DNA from: Candidatus Omnitrophota bacterium
GTDB lineage: Bacteria > Omnitrophota > Omnitrophia > Omnitrophales > JACROU01
Length of the DNA stretch: 64,000 bases
Direction of reading: 5' to 3'
Assembly: GCA_029261035.1 (NCBI GenBank)
Contig: JAJDCD010000010.1
Coordinates: 124,001 to 188,000 of the forward strand
The notes below the pieces were generated by a model. That model saw nothing but the letters and a program-made list of their open reading frames with translations, ran no database searches and was not told the DNA's origin. The stretch's first letter is position 1. Each line of letters starts with the position of its first letter. Positions 10,354 to 19,470 of the stretch are shown here, one piece after another. A program made the translations under genes and the position numbers.

Positions 10354-13300
10354 ATGTTTAAAAAACTAGCACAAAAAATCCATATTGGAGTTGCACTCTG
10401 CTTAGTGGTCTGCCTGAGCATCCCACCAGAGCTATATGCAATCGCCCCGGAATTAGCCTCACAAAACAGCTCTGCCCGGCAAGCAATTATCAACGAGCTT
10501 TCCCAAGGATCTCAACAAACTCCTGTAGGCTGGCTACACGAAGCGGGTATCATCCCTGACCATGACACTATTGCTGCTCACTTATTAGCTCAAGCCTTAT
10601 TAGAAACAGACACACAAAGAAGAGCTCAACAGCTTCAAAACATCGAGAGAAGTACTCTGAATAGACTGGTTACCCGACTAGGCATTGATACCACTGCAAG
10701 CTCTGCAATCATAGCAGCACTAGAACAACTCGAATTAGACCAACCCGATTCAATGGTAAACACAATGGAGATGCTATTCGATGCAAAAGAAGGAGTTTTA
10801 AATCAGCCCGAAGTCATTGCCGCCGCCTCATTAGGAGATGAAACCAACGATGTACAGCTAGAAAGAATTCTTGCTCAAAAAATAAAATTAGAAAAATATC
10901 AACACGGTCTCGAAAACTTAAAAAGAAGCCTAGAACAAATTCTTCAAGGCAAGAATCTAAAACAACGCTTTAGTCTTCGAACAACTCCTTGGAACACTTT
11001 CTTAAACCAACTCAGCAGTCTCAATTTTGACTTAAATCAAGGTAAACACGTAAGTCCTCTAGTAGAAATCACGACAACCGCTTCTCTAGCAAAAGCCATA
11101 GCAGATGTTTATATCGACACAGCTTCACAACAAAGAAGAGATGAGGAACAAATAAAAGCAGAGGCCAATCACGATAGAATAAAAGAATCACTAAAACAAA
11201 TAGATGATTTCCTCAAAAAAAGCTCTGAATCCATTAGCGCCCTAAACCTTTCTGCCTGGAAAGTAGGATTTGCTTGGCCTATGATTAAAAGCTATCTTCT
11301 CCTTCGAAGAGCCAAATCTTATTTCCAAAGAAATCCAAACGCAAGAAAAGTCCTTTTCATAGGCTCTATGTTTGGACTAGCTCTTACCGTACTAACAATA
11401 GCTGTTGTCAGTGTAAAAGACGTTCGAACAGAAATTCAAAAAAGAGAAGAAAACAAAAGCACCCTTGAATCGATTCCAAAGATTACAGACTACATCAATC
11501 AGGTTCGGACTCGCTTTGGTTTACCTCCAATAAGTCCTGAAGAATCAGATGCCCTTAAAAGCAGAATTCAATTAGAGCGTAATGGATTTGCTTTGATCGA
11601 TGCAGAAAGAAGTGCTTTACTTGAAAGCTATTTTAAGAATACCGTCTCTGACAAAACTTTTTTTGGGGAAGAATCCTTACCATTCCAAAACATTTCTTCT
11701 TTACAACTTTACAGCTCTAGAATTACTCCTGAAACTCAAAATGCTCCATACGCTCCTTTTTTACAAGGGCAAAGAAAAATAAAGTTTAAAGGCTCCAGCG
11801 GACAAGAAAGAGAATTGCTCGGTTATATTGTTCGAGGTCTTATAGAAATGCGCTACCGTTTAGGCTTGCCTCGTTTTACTCTAAGAGAATTTGAAGAAAC
11901 TTACAATCATATTGATAGAAATAAAATACCTCCTATTCGCTATCGAGATTTTCTATTCAACCTTTCTACTCAAGAAGGGCTCGATCCTAAAAAAGATCTT
12001 CTTCCACCCATTCAAGCTCGCTCTTTAGGTACGGAAGAAGAACAAAGCTTCAATGAACTAATCACTGCTTATGAACTGCTAGACAACACAACAAGATCCT
12101 TCTTCCGAATTAAAAAATTTAATTTCAATGAGATTTTAAGTTATATCAAACAGTTAAAAGCACAACCTCGAATCCCTTTCACTGGCAGAATCTTAAGCTA
12201 TGTGTATGTTCCAAAAGCAACAAGCGAAGAATTGAAAACTACCTTTTGGGGAAGACGTCTTAACTCTATTTATGAGCCCCCAAAGAAAAAACTACGCGTC
12301 TCTTTCTGGGGAGTCCATGACTCCTGGGAAAGAGCCGTTCAAAAAACAGAAAATTTTGTAGAGCCTCTTTCTCAAATCGCAATTCAGGAACCTTTAGCCA
12401 GCCTTACCACCTTTGATCCAATGATGACGGCTATCCAAGAACTATTTCGATTTCAAATCGAAGAATCTATTATTGCGGATAAGTCGCTCGTTAAATCGGC
12501 ACGTATGTTATTAGAACGTTTTGAATTTAGTCCAGAACAAAAAGAAAAATTTAATTTTCTTCTTTCAGGAATCCCTATTCCGGATGGTAGCCTCATAAAA
12601 GATATTAAATTTTCAGCAAGTCAGAATAACGCTATCAAAGAATTTTTAGAAACTGTTGGCTTAAGTAAATATAAAGGCGCAGAAGAAAAAGAGAAAGTTC
12701 TTAAACAAAGAAAAGTCTTGGCCATTGCTTTATCACAAGAAGATGACGAACCTATCATTGTAAAAAAACCTATTTTCATGTCTCAAATACAAGCAAATAC
12801 AGAGGCTTTAGAAAAAGCCGAAAAAGCTATCAAAGAATTTATAACAGAAGCAAAAGCAAAGAAAAAAGAAATTCAAGCTGCAATTTTCAAGAGCCATAAA
12901 TTAGCTAATCTTAAAAGCGCCCTGTATGGAAGAAGAAGTATTGTTTATCGATTTTTCAGCCAATTAAAAAGTGAATTTGCTCAAGGTGGAATTCTGAAAA
13001 AAGGAGGTATGATCACTCTTATTGGTGTTCCTATTTTATTTGTTGTTTTCGGGTTCACTTCTGCATTTATAGCAAAACGCAACAAAGACCAACAAGCTCT
13101 AGAGTTTCGATTAGAAAGAGAAAAAACACAAAGAGAAGTTCAAGCCTATCTCGGACAGCTTCAAACGTATTATGGTAGTAACAATATGAGCAACAAAGAT
13201 CGAGAAGCTGCCTATCAAAAATTTCTCAATGACAATAGCTCGGCTCCATTCCGCCAAGCAGAAGTAAATTCTATTTTAAATGGATATTTTTCTAATCAAA

Positions 13301-14463
13301 TACCGGACAGCAGCTTCTTTGGAAGCAGTCCCCTATCTCCTCAAGCAACACCTTCACTCAATCTTAGAGGGGAAAATGTCAATCCCTATTCAGCCCCTTT
13401 ATTACAAGCCTTAATCCAAAGAAGAGACCTTTCTTATACGGATAGTTCTGGAAGAACACATCGACTTAAAGGACACATCACCAATTTTATTTTAAGACTC
13501 TGGAACAAACATTCTCCTCAACGCAGATTAAGTTTCCCTGAGTTTCAAGACATTCATGAAAAAGTAAGAACCGGTCAGTGGAAAATGTTTGAGTTAGATC
13601 AAAGAATTCGTCAGCAAGCACAAGGGAATAGTTTAGGAGACAGCTCCTCAGCCAATTCATTAGGAAGTAGAGATTTCTTTGTTAATACGGCTTTTGCCGC
13701 TATCGGAATCGCTGCGAACCATAGAAAGCTAGGGTCTTCATTAGAAAAGCAAGAAGATCTCTATAAAAATGCAACTGGAAGATTAAACTCTGCTAGCAAA
13801 GAAGAACGCGCCGAAATTCAAGACGCTTTGGCTTGGGCACTGGCTCAAAACAGTCTCGTTCGCCCTACTCCCGACACAACGGTTCACGACATTTTACCTT
13901 TAGAAACACTCATCGAACCATCAGCACTTCAAAAAGCAAACGAAATTAAACTCACTGAAGTAGTACGAATTTTAGGAGCTCTTCCAAAAACAACGGTACT
14001 TCACATTGTTTCAGAAAAAGATTCTCTAATCAACTTACTGACACCAAACTCTCCTCTTTCAGAACAATTAAAATCAGACATAAGAGGACAACTATCGCGG
14101 GCCAACATTAGTGAAAAAACAGGGCCTTTTGCTTCAAACTCCAATCGCATTCTCCAACGCCTAAAACGCAAAGGAGCTTTGGTTGCCCATGATAAAGCAA
14201 CCTTGCAAAACCAAGTCTTTGACACCAACATCTTAGCCCTTTTCGACATCAAACAATTCGGTTACCTAGAAGGCTTAAGCACAGCCATCCTCAACATACT
14301 AGGCCGCCTAGCAACAGAAAGAGATCCTTCAGCCTACCTCTCTCAACTAGCAGAATATGGCATCCGAAAAGAAGGCCTACTCATCCTAGTAGACCTAGAA
14401 CAATTCCTAAACCAAATCGTCGCCGACTTCAAAGCAAAACGCAAAGTCGCCATAGCAGCATAA
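10354..14463 (+). CDS. Large exported/membrane protein with internal duplication
   Basis: 1369 residues, family not recognised. Residues 1-32 form a signal peptide (IGVALCLVVCLSIPPELYA). The body is mostly alpha-helical and rich in Gln, Lys and Glu. Two transmembrane segments are clear: about 332-356 (VLFIGSMFGLALTVLTIAVV) and about 884-910 (ITLIGVPILFVVFGFTSAFI). Each is preceded by a basic helical stretch and followed by a related block: about 357-530 and about 911-1085. Matching landmarks are YFKNTVSDKTFFG versus YFSNQIPDSSFFG, then APYAPFLQ versus NPYSAPLLQ, then LPRFTLREFEETYNHI versus RLSFPEFQDIHEKV. The C-terminal third (about 1100-1369) contains NSLG repeats and a helical domain rich in Leu and Ile. 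It stands alone on the plus strand between two minus-strand blocks. Function unknown; a cell-envelope scaffold or sensor is possible. Confidence 0.85.
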   Translation: MFKKLAQKIHIGVALCLVVCLSIPPELYAIAPELASQNSSARQAIINELSQGSQQTPVGWLHEAGIIPDHDTIAAHLLAQALLETDTQRRAQQLQNIERSTLNRLVTRLGIDTTASSAIIAALEQLELDQPDSMVNTMEMLFDAKEGVLNQPEVIAAASLGDETNDVQLERILAQKIKLEKYQHGLENLKRSLEQILQGKNLKQRFSLRTTPWNTFLNQLSSLNFDLNQGKHVSPLVEITTTASLAKAIADVYIDTASQQRRDEEQIKAEANHDRIKESLKQIDDFLKKSSESISALNLSAWKVGFAWPMIKSYLLLRRAKSYFQRNPNARKVLFIGSMFGLALTVLTIAVVSVKDVRTEIQKREENKSTLESIPKITDYINQVRTRFGLPPISPEESDALKSRIQLERNGFALIDAERSALLESYFKNTVSDKTFFGEESLPFQNISSLQLYSSRITPETQNAPYAPFLQGQRKIKFKGSSGQERELLGYIVRGLIEMRYRLGLPRFTLREFEETYNHIDRNKIPPIRYRDFLFNLSTQEGLDPKKDLLPPIQARSLGTEEEQSFNELITAYELLDNTTRSFFRIKKFNFNEILSYIKQLKAQPRIPFTGRILSYVYVPKATSEELKTTFWGRRLNSIYEPPKKKLRVSFWGVHDSWERAVQKTENFVEPLSQIAIQEPLASLTTFDPMMTAIQELFRFQIEESIIADKSLVKSARMLLERFEFSPEQKEKFNFLLSGIPIPDGSLIKDIKFSASQNNAIKEFLETVGLSKYKGAEEKEKVLKQRKVLAIALSQEDDEPIIVKKPIFMSQIQANTEALEKAEKAIKEFITEAKAKKKEIQAAIFKSHKLANLKSALYGRRSIVYRFFSQLKSEFAQGGILKKGGMITLIGVPILFVVFGFTSAFIAKRNKDQQALEFRLEREKTQREVQAYLGQLQTYYGSNNMSNKDREAAYQKFLNDNSSAPFRQAEVNSILNGYFSNQIPDSSFFGSSPLSPQATPSLNLRGENVNPYSAPLLQALIQRRDLSYTDSSGRTHRLKGHITNFILRLWNKHSPQRRLSFPEFQDIHEKVRTGQWKMFELDQRIRQQAQGNSLGDSSSANSLGSRDFFVNTAFAAIGIAANHRKLGSSLEKQEDLYKNATGRLNSASKEERAEIQDALAWALAQNSLVRPTPDTTVHDILPLETLIEPSALQKANEIKLTEVVRILGALPKTTVLHIVSEKDSLINLLTPNSPLSEQLKSDIRGQLSRANISEKTGPFASNSNRILQRLKRKGALVAHDKATLQNQVFDTNILALFDIKQFGYLEGLSTAILNILGRLATERDPSAYLSQLAEYGIRKEGLLILVDLEQFLNQIVADFKAKRKVAIAA

Positions 14464-14540
14464 AGTGATAATCACCACCAATCGATTCTGAGGAGTTTCT
14501 TACGAAGAATCAAAACAAATGCGCGAAGCACATCTTCCAA

Positions 14541-14575
14541 TTAACAAAAATTGGCTCGATGTCAATTTTTGTTAA
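14541..14575. terminator. Hairpin downstream of the 1369-residue protein
   Basis: TTAACAAAAATTG (14541-14553) pairs perfectly with CAATTTTTGTTAA (14563-14575) across a 9-nt loop, 78 bp after the stop codon. A weaker stem GATTCT/AGAATC lies just upstream at about 14484-14512. There is no clean U-tract after the stem, so terminator function is only probable. Confidence 0.4.
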
Positions 14576-14616
14576 GCGCCCCCACACAAAAAAGATATTG
14601 CATCAACTAAGGAGGA

Positions 14617-14730
14617 GGAGTGGTTATTTCCCGAGGCGAGTTCACAAAAGTGACAGTCACCAAGGTTTGCGGAACGCAACCTGGTGACAGTCACTTTTGT
14701 GCTGTCTGAGCAGCGGGAAATAACCACTCC
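14617..14730. repeat. Compound hairpin, copy 1 (conserved internal loop)
   Basis: Outer stem GGAGTGGTTATTTCCCG (14617-14633) pairs with CGGGAAATAACCACTCC (14714-14730). Inner stem, starting CACAAAAGTGACAGTCACC (14643), pairs with GGTGACAGTCACTTTTGTG (ending 14701). Between the stems is an asymmetric internal loop: GCGAGTT on the left, CTGTCTGAGC on the right. A second copy with a different outer stem is at 26393-26478. Both lie between convergent genes. Confidence 0.75.
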
Positions 14731-14759
14731 GACGACTGAAAAACTATCCCATATCTAAA

Positions 14760-15170
14760 CTAATCAATTTTCTTCCGACTTTTATAATTATCATTAACCG
14801 AATGCCAATACCCAATTTTCTTCTCACCCATATGCCAACAAAAACAAACCAAAAACTTATCCCGAACAGCAAAAAAATCAACATACCCCTGCTCAATATC
14901 TTTCACAATACACCCTTTTTCATTCACCTCAAGAATCTGATCCTCAAAAGAAAGGATCAACGACTCTAACTCTGCAGATTTCTCTACATACTCTTTTGAC
15001 TCTGAAGACTCATCGTCTTTCACTTTCTCCCCACTCAAAAGATCCAAAACTAAAAGCTCATCATGATGCTTTTGCATCAATTTTCTTTTTTCAATTAAAT
15101 CTAAGATAAGCGGCTCTAATTCGGGAATCAAAGCATTCGCTTCTTCTAATGTAAAAATTCTAGGATTCAT
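14760..15170 (-). CDS. DUF2203 family protein
   Basis: 136 residues. It matches the DUF2203 pattern: N-terminal FTLEEANALIPELEPLI followed by a helical hairpin, a connecting acidic stretch (VKDDESSESKEYVEK), then the conserved C-terminal part with IVKDIEQGYVDFFAVRD, VCFCWHMGEKKIGYWH and a final basic tail. The biochemical role of the family is not known to me. ATG at 15170 has AAGGGTG four bases upstream. It begins 9 bp after the stop of the ATP-grasp-like gene, so the two are probably co-transcribed and may act together. It is the last gene of the TCA-cycle cluster strand block. Confidence 0.8.
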   Translation of the reverse strand: MNPRIFTLEEANALIPELEPLILDLIEKRKLMQKHHDELLVLDLLSGEKVKDDESSESKEYVEKSAELESLILSFEDQILEVNEKGCIVKDIEQGYVDFFAVRDKFLVCFCWHMGEKKIGYWHSVNDNYKSRKKID

Positions 15171-15179
15171 ACGGCACCC

Positions 15180-16562
15180 TTATCGGTTATGAGTCTGTTC
15201 TTCTCTCAAGCAAGGGATTAGCCCCCCTCCTTTAGAAATTTTGAGTGAATTTTCATCACTCAAACGTGCTAATCCTGGAGAATACTTCCCATTAAATGTA
15301 AACGGATTTATACTCACTTTCTTGAGCACAAATTCAATTCTTTCATTCATTAAAATAGGAACACTTTGCTGAGGTGCCCGTAACATCTCCTGCATCACCC
15401 AATTATTCTTTAACGCTCGATCAATCGTTTTATTCCAAACGTCTTCTACGGCATCCGCTCCAATCACAACATCTTTTATCTCTGAGTCCTTAGACGGCTT
15501 CAAAACCAACGTCTCTCGTTCGTCTTTTAAAAAATCAATTAAATAAACATTTTTCGAACCATAAAAACGCTCTGCATCATACATTTTACGCGTCCAAGGA
15601 ATTCTTTCTAGCTTCAATTTATTTTCCTCTTCTGTAAAAAAAGAATCATATTTAGGATTCGTCAACAAAGACAAAACCCGATTATTTGCTACAAGACAAG
15701 TCCTTAAAGGGTTAACCACGCACACCGCTTGAGTTTTATACGCTTTCAAAAAATCTTTAACCTCATCCTGCCTCTCAATAAGTTCATAAGCAATACTTCT
15801 ACGATAAATTAAATCTATTTGAAAATCATCATAGAAAAGCTTCCCTTGCTTCAGCTTTAAATCTCTAGGGTCTACAACGCATGTTGGATACCCCTGTTCT
15901 TCAAAAAAAGCTTTTAACACTTCAAACTCTGATTTTGTCTTAACAGTCCTCCAATCCATAATGGCAATTCTAGGATGCTTAGATCCACCCCCTTTAAATT
16001 GGCCATAAGCTTTTAAGAGCGCCTCCAATAGTTTCTTTGCTCTTAACTCTCTTCTAAAATGAAATTCTTCAAAGTACTCTGCTAAATGAGGCGTTTTGAA
16101 TAAAATATTTTCCAACAAATCTGCATAGCCCATTCCTGCAGGCGCATCCGTATTCATTTCAATAAATTTAAGATTGGAACCTTCACAAAAACAATCATAG
16201 CGTGCTATTTGAATTTGCGTCTCATACCCAGGGTCTATAGCAATAATTTTTTCAGCATCTTTGGAGGGGCAAAGCAATTCCTTAACTTCTTTGTTTTGAA
16301 AATAAACATGAATCACTTTTTCTAAAACTTGATTCATCAATTCAATATTTTCTTTTAAAAATTTTTCTTGTTTTGCTGAAAGGAAATAAGGTTTGAAGAA
16401 GGTAGGTATGGCAAAGCGTCCGTATTTAAATGAACTCTGATGGACTTTTTCTTCAAAATTAATCAAGGCTTTAACCATATCTGTGCCTTGATTTATTAAA
16501 AAACGGTCATAGGCTGCTTCCGCGCTATGTCCTAATGCATGAATTGTTGAGGGCCGGTTCAT
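15180..16562 (-). CDS. Circularly permuted ATP-grasp-like protein
   Basis: 460 residues from the ATG at 16562, chosen because GGTGG lies 8 bases upstream; an in-frame GTG at 16574 would overlap that Shine-Dalgarno. The features fit the glutathionylspermidine-synthase-like / circularly permuted ATP-grasp group: KFIEMNTDAPAGMGYADLLE around 135-155, a Rossmann-like preATP-grasp segment with DWRTVKTKSEFEVLKAF, then LVLKPSKDSEIKDVVIG (putative ATP-binding lysine) and WVMQEMLRAPQQS. Such enzymes ligate a carboxylate to an amine with ATP; the substrate here cannot be told. It is followed directly by the DUF2203 gene and lies 45 bp after sucD. Confidence 0.65.
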   Translation of the reverse strand: MNRPSTIHALGHSAEAAYDRFLINQGTDMVKALINFEEKVHQSSFKYGRFAIPTFFKPYFLSAKQEKFLKENIELMNQVLEKVIHVYFQNKEVKELLCPSKDAEKIIAIDPGYETQIQIARYDCFCEGSNLKFIEMNTDAPAGMGYADLLENILFKTPHLAEYFEEFHFRRELRAKKLLEALLKAYGQFKGGGSKHPRIAIMDWRTVKTKSEFEVLKAFFEEQGYPTCVVDPRDLKLKQGKLFYDDFQIDLIYRRSIAYELIERQDEVKDFLKAYKTQAVCVVNPLRTCLVANNRVLSLLTNPKYDSFFTEEENKLKLERIPWTRKMYDAERFYGSKNVYLIDFLKDERETLVLKPSKDSEIKDVVIGADAVEDVWNKTIDRALKNNWVMQEMLRAPQQSVPILMNERIEFVLKKVSINPFTFNGKYSPGLARLSDENSLKISKGGGLIPCLREEQTHNR

Positions 16563-16607
16563 TATGATCACCACCCATCGGTCTAGTTGCCCTAATTCAA
16601 GTTTATA

Positions 16608-17492
16608 CTACTTACCGCTATGAACTAAAACGCTCTTTAGGGTTTCCCCTATCGTCGCAGAACTTTTGGAAACACGCACTCCTGCTTTTTCAAGACGTGC
16701 AATTTTATCTTCTGCTTTTCCACTTCCTCCAGAAATGATAGCACCCGCGTGTCCCATTCTTTTTCCAGGAGGAGCTGTAACGCCTGCAATAAAAGCGACA
16801 ACCGGTTTATTAAATTCTTTCTCAATATATTCTGCCGCTTGCTCTTCTGCGGTTCCTCCAATTTCTCCAATAACAATAACAGCATCTGTTTCCGAATCTT
16901 CTTTAAACAACTTTAAGCAATCAATAAAACTCATTCCATGAACAGGATCACCGCCAATACCAATACAAGTAGATTGTCCTAGACCCAATTCACTCACTTG
17001 CCAAACTGCTTCATAAGTCAAAGTACCACTTCGAGATATAATACCAATTCTGCCCTTTTTGTGGATGTATCCTGGCATGATTCCAATCTTACACTCCTCT
17101 GGAGTAATTATACCTGGGCAATTGGGCCCAATCAAATAGACGTCTGGATAAGCCTTTAGAAACTGCTTTACGGCAACCATATCTAGAGGAGGAATTCCCT
17201 CTGTAATCGTAACAATTAACTTAATACCAGCCTTAGTAGCTTCAATCATAGCGTCCTTACAAAATGCAGCTGGAACGTAAATCACCGTCGCATTTGCTCC
17301 TGTTTGATCTACGGCTTCTTGAACTGTATTAAAGACAGGAACCCCTTCAGCTTCTTGCCCTCCTTTTCCTGGAGTCACACCCCCTACGAGCTGAGTTCCA
17401 TACTCTAACATTTGTTTTGCATGAAATCTTCCTGCGGATCCCGTAATTCCCTGCACAATTAACTTTGTATCTTTATTCACTAAAATAGACAC
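16608..17492 (-). CDS. sucD: Succinyl-CoA synthetase alpha subunit
   Basis: 294 residues, the usual family length, starting at GTG 17492 with AGGAAG five bases upstream; the longer in-frame ATG at 17555 has no comparable site. The protein catalyses succinyl-CoA + ADP/GDP + Pi to succinate + CoA + NTP with SucC. Visible motifs: the CoA-binding Rossmann segment ([19 protein letters not shown]), [34 protein letters not shown], and [19 protein letters not shown] with the phosphorylated active-site histidine. It follows sucC, from which it is separated by a 253-bp gap filled with repeats, so coupling of the two subunits' expression may rely on read-through of the repeat region. Confidence 0.95.
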   Translation of the reverse strand: MSILVNKDTKLIVQGITGSAGRFHAKQMLEYGTQLVGGVTPGKGGQEAEGVPVFNTVQEAVDQTGANATVIYVPAAFCKDAMIEATKAGIKLIVTITEGIPPLDMVAVKQFLKAYPDVYLIGPNCPGIITPEECKIGIMPGYIHKKGRIGIISRSGTLTYEAVWQVSELGLGQSTCIGIGGDPVHGMSFIDCLKLFKEDSETDAVIVIGEIGGTAEEQAAEYIEKEFNKPVVAFIAGVTAPPGKRMGHAGAIISGGSGKAEDKIARLEKAGVRVSKSSATIGETLKSVLVHSGK

Positions 17493-17532
17493 GAGAACTT
17501 CCTTTCGATAATCGATTTCTAAATTTGAAATT

Positions 17533-17752
17533 TTAAAGTAAAAGCTAAAAACCATAATTGAAAAGTCAAAAGCATCTCCAAAATCTTCAAACTGTCATTA
17601 CGAGGCATTTGACAATTGAGCCGCGGCAATCTCAGGAAAAGGAAATTCATTTATCTAAGATTGCCGCAACTCATTTATCGATGTCTCGCAATGATAGTCT
17701 TTCAAAATTCTTTAATTTTGATCTATGGTTTTTACTTTTTATTTTTTACTCT
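17533..17752. repeat. AT-rich inverted repeat with a GCAAT-type element nested inside
   Basis: Left arm 17533-17580 (AAAGTAAAAGCTAAAAACCA...) and right arm about 17698-17752 (...TATGGTTTTTACTTTTTA) are inverted copies of the AT-rich family seen at 23928 and 49427. Between them sits a complete palindromic element, 17593-17697, of the family TGTCATTGCGAGG...GCGGCAATCTC...GAGATTGCCGC...CCTCGCAATGA. The sucC stop codon at 17746 lies inside the right arm. Confidence 0.75.
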
Positions 17753-18909
17753 TTAATGGACGCAACGACCTTCTCCGATGCATCTTTTAAATCTTCTGCA
17801 GCAATAATAGAAATATTAGAACTCTTTAAAAGCTCTTTTCCTTTATCTACATTAGTCCCTTCCAGACGAACGACTAAAGGAACTTTCATATCCACTTCTT
17901 TCAAGGCTTCCAAGATTCCCTCTGCAATGACATCACACTTCATAATCCCACCAAAGATATTAACTAAGACTGCCTTGACTTGTGGGTCTTTTAAAATAAT
18001 TTTAAATGCAACTGCAACTTTTTCAGCAGTCGCACCTCCTCCTACATCTAAAAAGTTAGCAGGTTCTCCTCCTGCAAGCTTAATCAAATCCATCGTCGCC
18101 ATTGCTAAGCCAGCACCATTAACCATACACCCAATATTTCCGTCTAAACCCACATAAGACAAATCATATTTTTGAGCTTCTAGTTCTCTAGGATCTTCTT
18201 CGCTTTCATCTCTTAATTCTAAAATCTCTTTATGACGAAAAAGACCATTGTCATCAAAATTAATTTTCGCATCTAAAAGAAGGAGCTTATTTTCCGGATT
18301 TACAATCAAAGGGTTTACCTCGACCAAAGAACAATCTTTTTCAACAAAAAACTTTGAAAGTTTAAAGATAATATCTGTTAATTGACTCCCCAATTCTTCC
18401 GATAGCCCTTGGGAAGAGATAAGATCTGAAGCTTGTTGCTTTGTCGGACCTTCTGTTGGATCAAAATGAAGATTAATAATTTTTTCAGGTGATGTTCTAG
18501 CTAATTCTTCAATTTCCACACCGCCACTTGTTGAAAAAATAATACACGGAAGACCCTTTTCTCGATCTAATGTAATTCCGAGATACCACTCTTGTTCTAT
18601 GTCAGCAAGTTTTGCAATCAAAAGTTTTTTTACGACGGTTGCTTGTCCTGATGTTTGATAAGTGGAGAGTTCTTTTCCTAAAATGCTTTCCACAGCTGTT
18701 TTTAACTCTTCTTCAGAACTTACCAACTTTACCCCACCCCCCTTACCTCTTCCACCTGCAAGAATCTGCGCTTTTACTACCAGGCTAAAAGTGCCTAAAG
18801 TCTTTGCTGCTTCAAGAGCCTGCTCTAAAGATTCCACAGCAACTCCTTCTTGAACAGGAAGGCCTTCTTGACCCAAAATTTCCTTTGCTTGATACTCATG
18901 AATTTTCAT
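17746..18909 (-). CDS. sucC: Succinyl-CoA synthetase beta subunit
   Basis: 387 residues, normal length. N-terminal ATP-grasp domain: [39 protein letters not shown] (nucleotide-binding glycine-rich loop), and LVEVNPLIV with the metal-binding Glu/Asn. The C-terminal flavodoxin-like CoA ligase domain starts near 245 with [34 protein letters not shown] and [18 protein letters not shown]. Forms the heterotetramer with SucD in the cytosol. GGAG lies seven bases before the ATG at 18909. It begins 15 bp after the gamma-carbonic-anhydrase-like gene. The last codons (SIKE-stop) fall inside an AT-rich repeat arm, so its C-terminus borders the repeat insertion without apparent loss. Confidence 0.95.
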   Translation of the reverse strand: MKIHEYQAKEILGQEGLPVQEGVAVESLEQALEAAKTLGTFSLVVKAQILAGGRGKGGGVKLVSSEEELKTAVESILGKELSTYQTSGQATVVKKLLIAKLADIEQEWYLGITLDREKGLPCIIFSTSGGVEIEELARTSPEKIINLHFDPTEGPTKQQASDLISSQGLSEELGSQLTDIIFKLSKFFVEKDCSLVEVNPLIVNPENKLLLLDAKINFDDNGLFRHKEILELRDESEEDPRELEAQKYDLSYVGLDGNIGCMVNGAGLAMATMDLIKLAGGEPANFLDVGGGATAEKVAVAFKIILKDPQVKAVLVNIFGGIMKCDVIAEGILEALKEVDMKVPLVVRLEGTNVDKGKELLKSSNISIIAAEDLKDASEKVVASIKE

Positions 18910-18924
18910 TTTATTTCTCCATAT

Positions 18925-19467
18925 CTATGAATTAAATGTTCTGAATTTTCCTTGGCGATGCGCTTCTGCAAGAGCCGCGTATTTCTCTGCCCAATAACGG
19001 TTTCGAGCTAACTCTTCCGAGGTAAGCATTCGAACCTTTCTTGCAGGCCGTCCAACATAAACAGCTCCAGGCTCCAACTCTTTACCTTCTGTAATTAAAC
19101 TTCCAGCACCAATAATCGTGCCTTTTCCAATATGAGCTCGATTCATAACGACAGTACCCATACCCACAAGAACATCATCTTCGACGGTACATGCATGCAA
19201 AATAACTCGATGCCCTACGGTAACATAATTTCCAACCACACAGGCTGTTTCGTTTTCAACATGGCAAACAGACAAATCTTGAATATTAGAATACTTTCCA
19301 ACAACAATTTTATTGATATCCGCTCTAAGAACGCTTCCGGGCCATATACTAGAATTTTCCCCAAGCTGTACTCGTCCTGAAACCACAGCGGATGGTGCTA
19401 CATATGCTAATGGATGTACTTGGGGTTCGAAAACTTGCTCTGAATTTTGTTCGGGCCAAAACGTCAT
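18925..19467 (-). CDS. Gamma-carbonic-anhydrase-like left-handed beta-helix protein
   Basis: 180 residues with hexapeptide repeats typical of a left-handed beta helix. Matches the YrdA/PaaY/gamma-class carbonic anhydrase family: VHPLAYVAPSAVVSGRVQLG, NSSIWPGSVLRADINKIVVG, NIQDLSVCHVE, VGHRVILHACTVEDDVLVGMG, GAGSLITEGKELEPGAVYVG, RPARKVR. The His of CHVE and the two of VGHRVILH align with the three zinc/iron-binding histidines. A role in CO2/bicarbonate handling is plausible beside TCA enzymes, though many members have unproven activity. The ATG at 19467 sits 3 bp after the sdhB stop, implying translational coupling; the upstream Shine-Dalgarno (GAAAGAG) is weak. Confidence 0.85.
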   Translation of the reverse strand: MTFWPEQNSEQVFEPQVHPLAYVAPSAVVSGRVQLGENSSIWPGSVLRADINKIVVGKYSNIQDLSVCHVENETACVVGNYVTVGHRVILHACTVEDDVLVGMGTVVMNRAHIGKGTIIGAGSLITEGKELEPGAVYVGRPARKVRMLTSEELARNRYWAEKYAALAEAHRQGKFRTFNS

Positions 19468-19470
19468 TAT

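Noticed and set aside
16563-16574. Alternative GTG start at 16574 for the ATP-grasp-like gene
   Set aside because: It would overlap the GGTGG ribosome site that is ideally placed for the ATG at 16562.
17558-18157. Plus-strand open frame of 199 codons opposite sucC
   Set aside because: Fully antisense to the conserved end of sucC and to a repeat; no ribosome site or recognisable protein.
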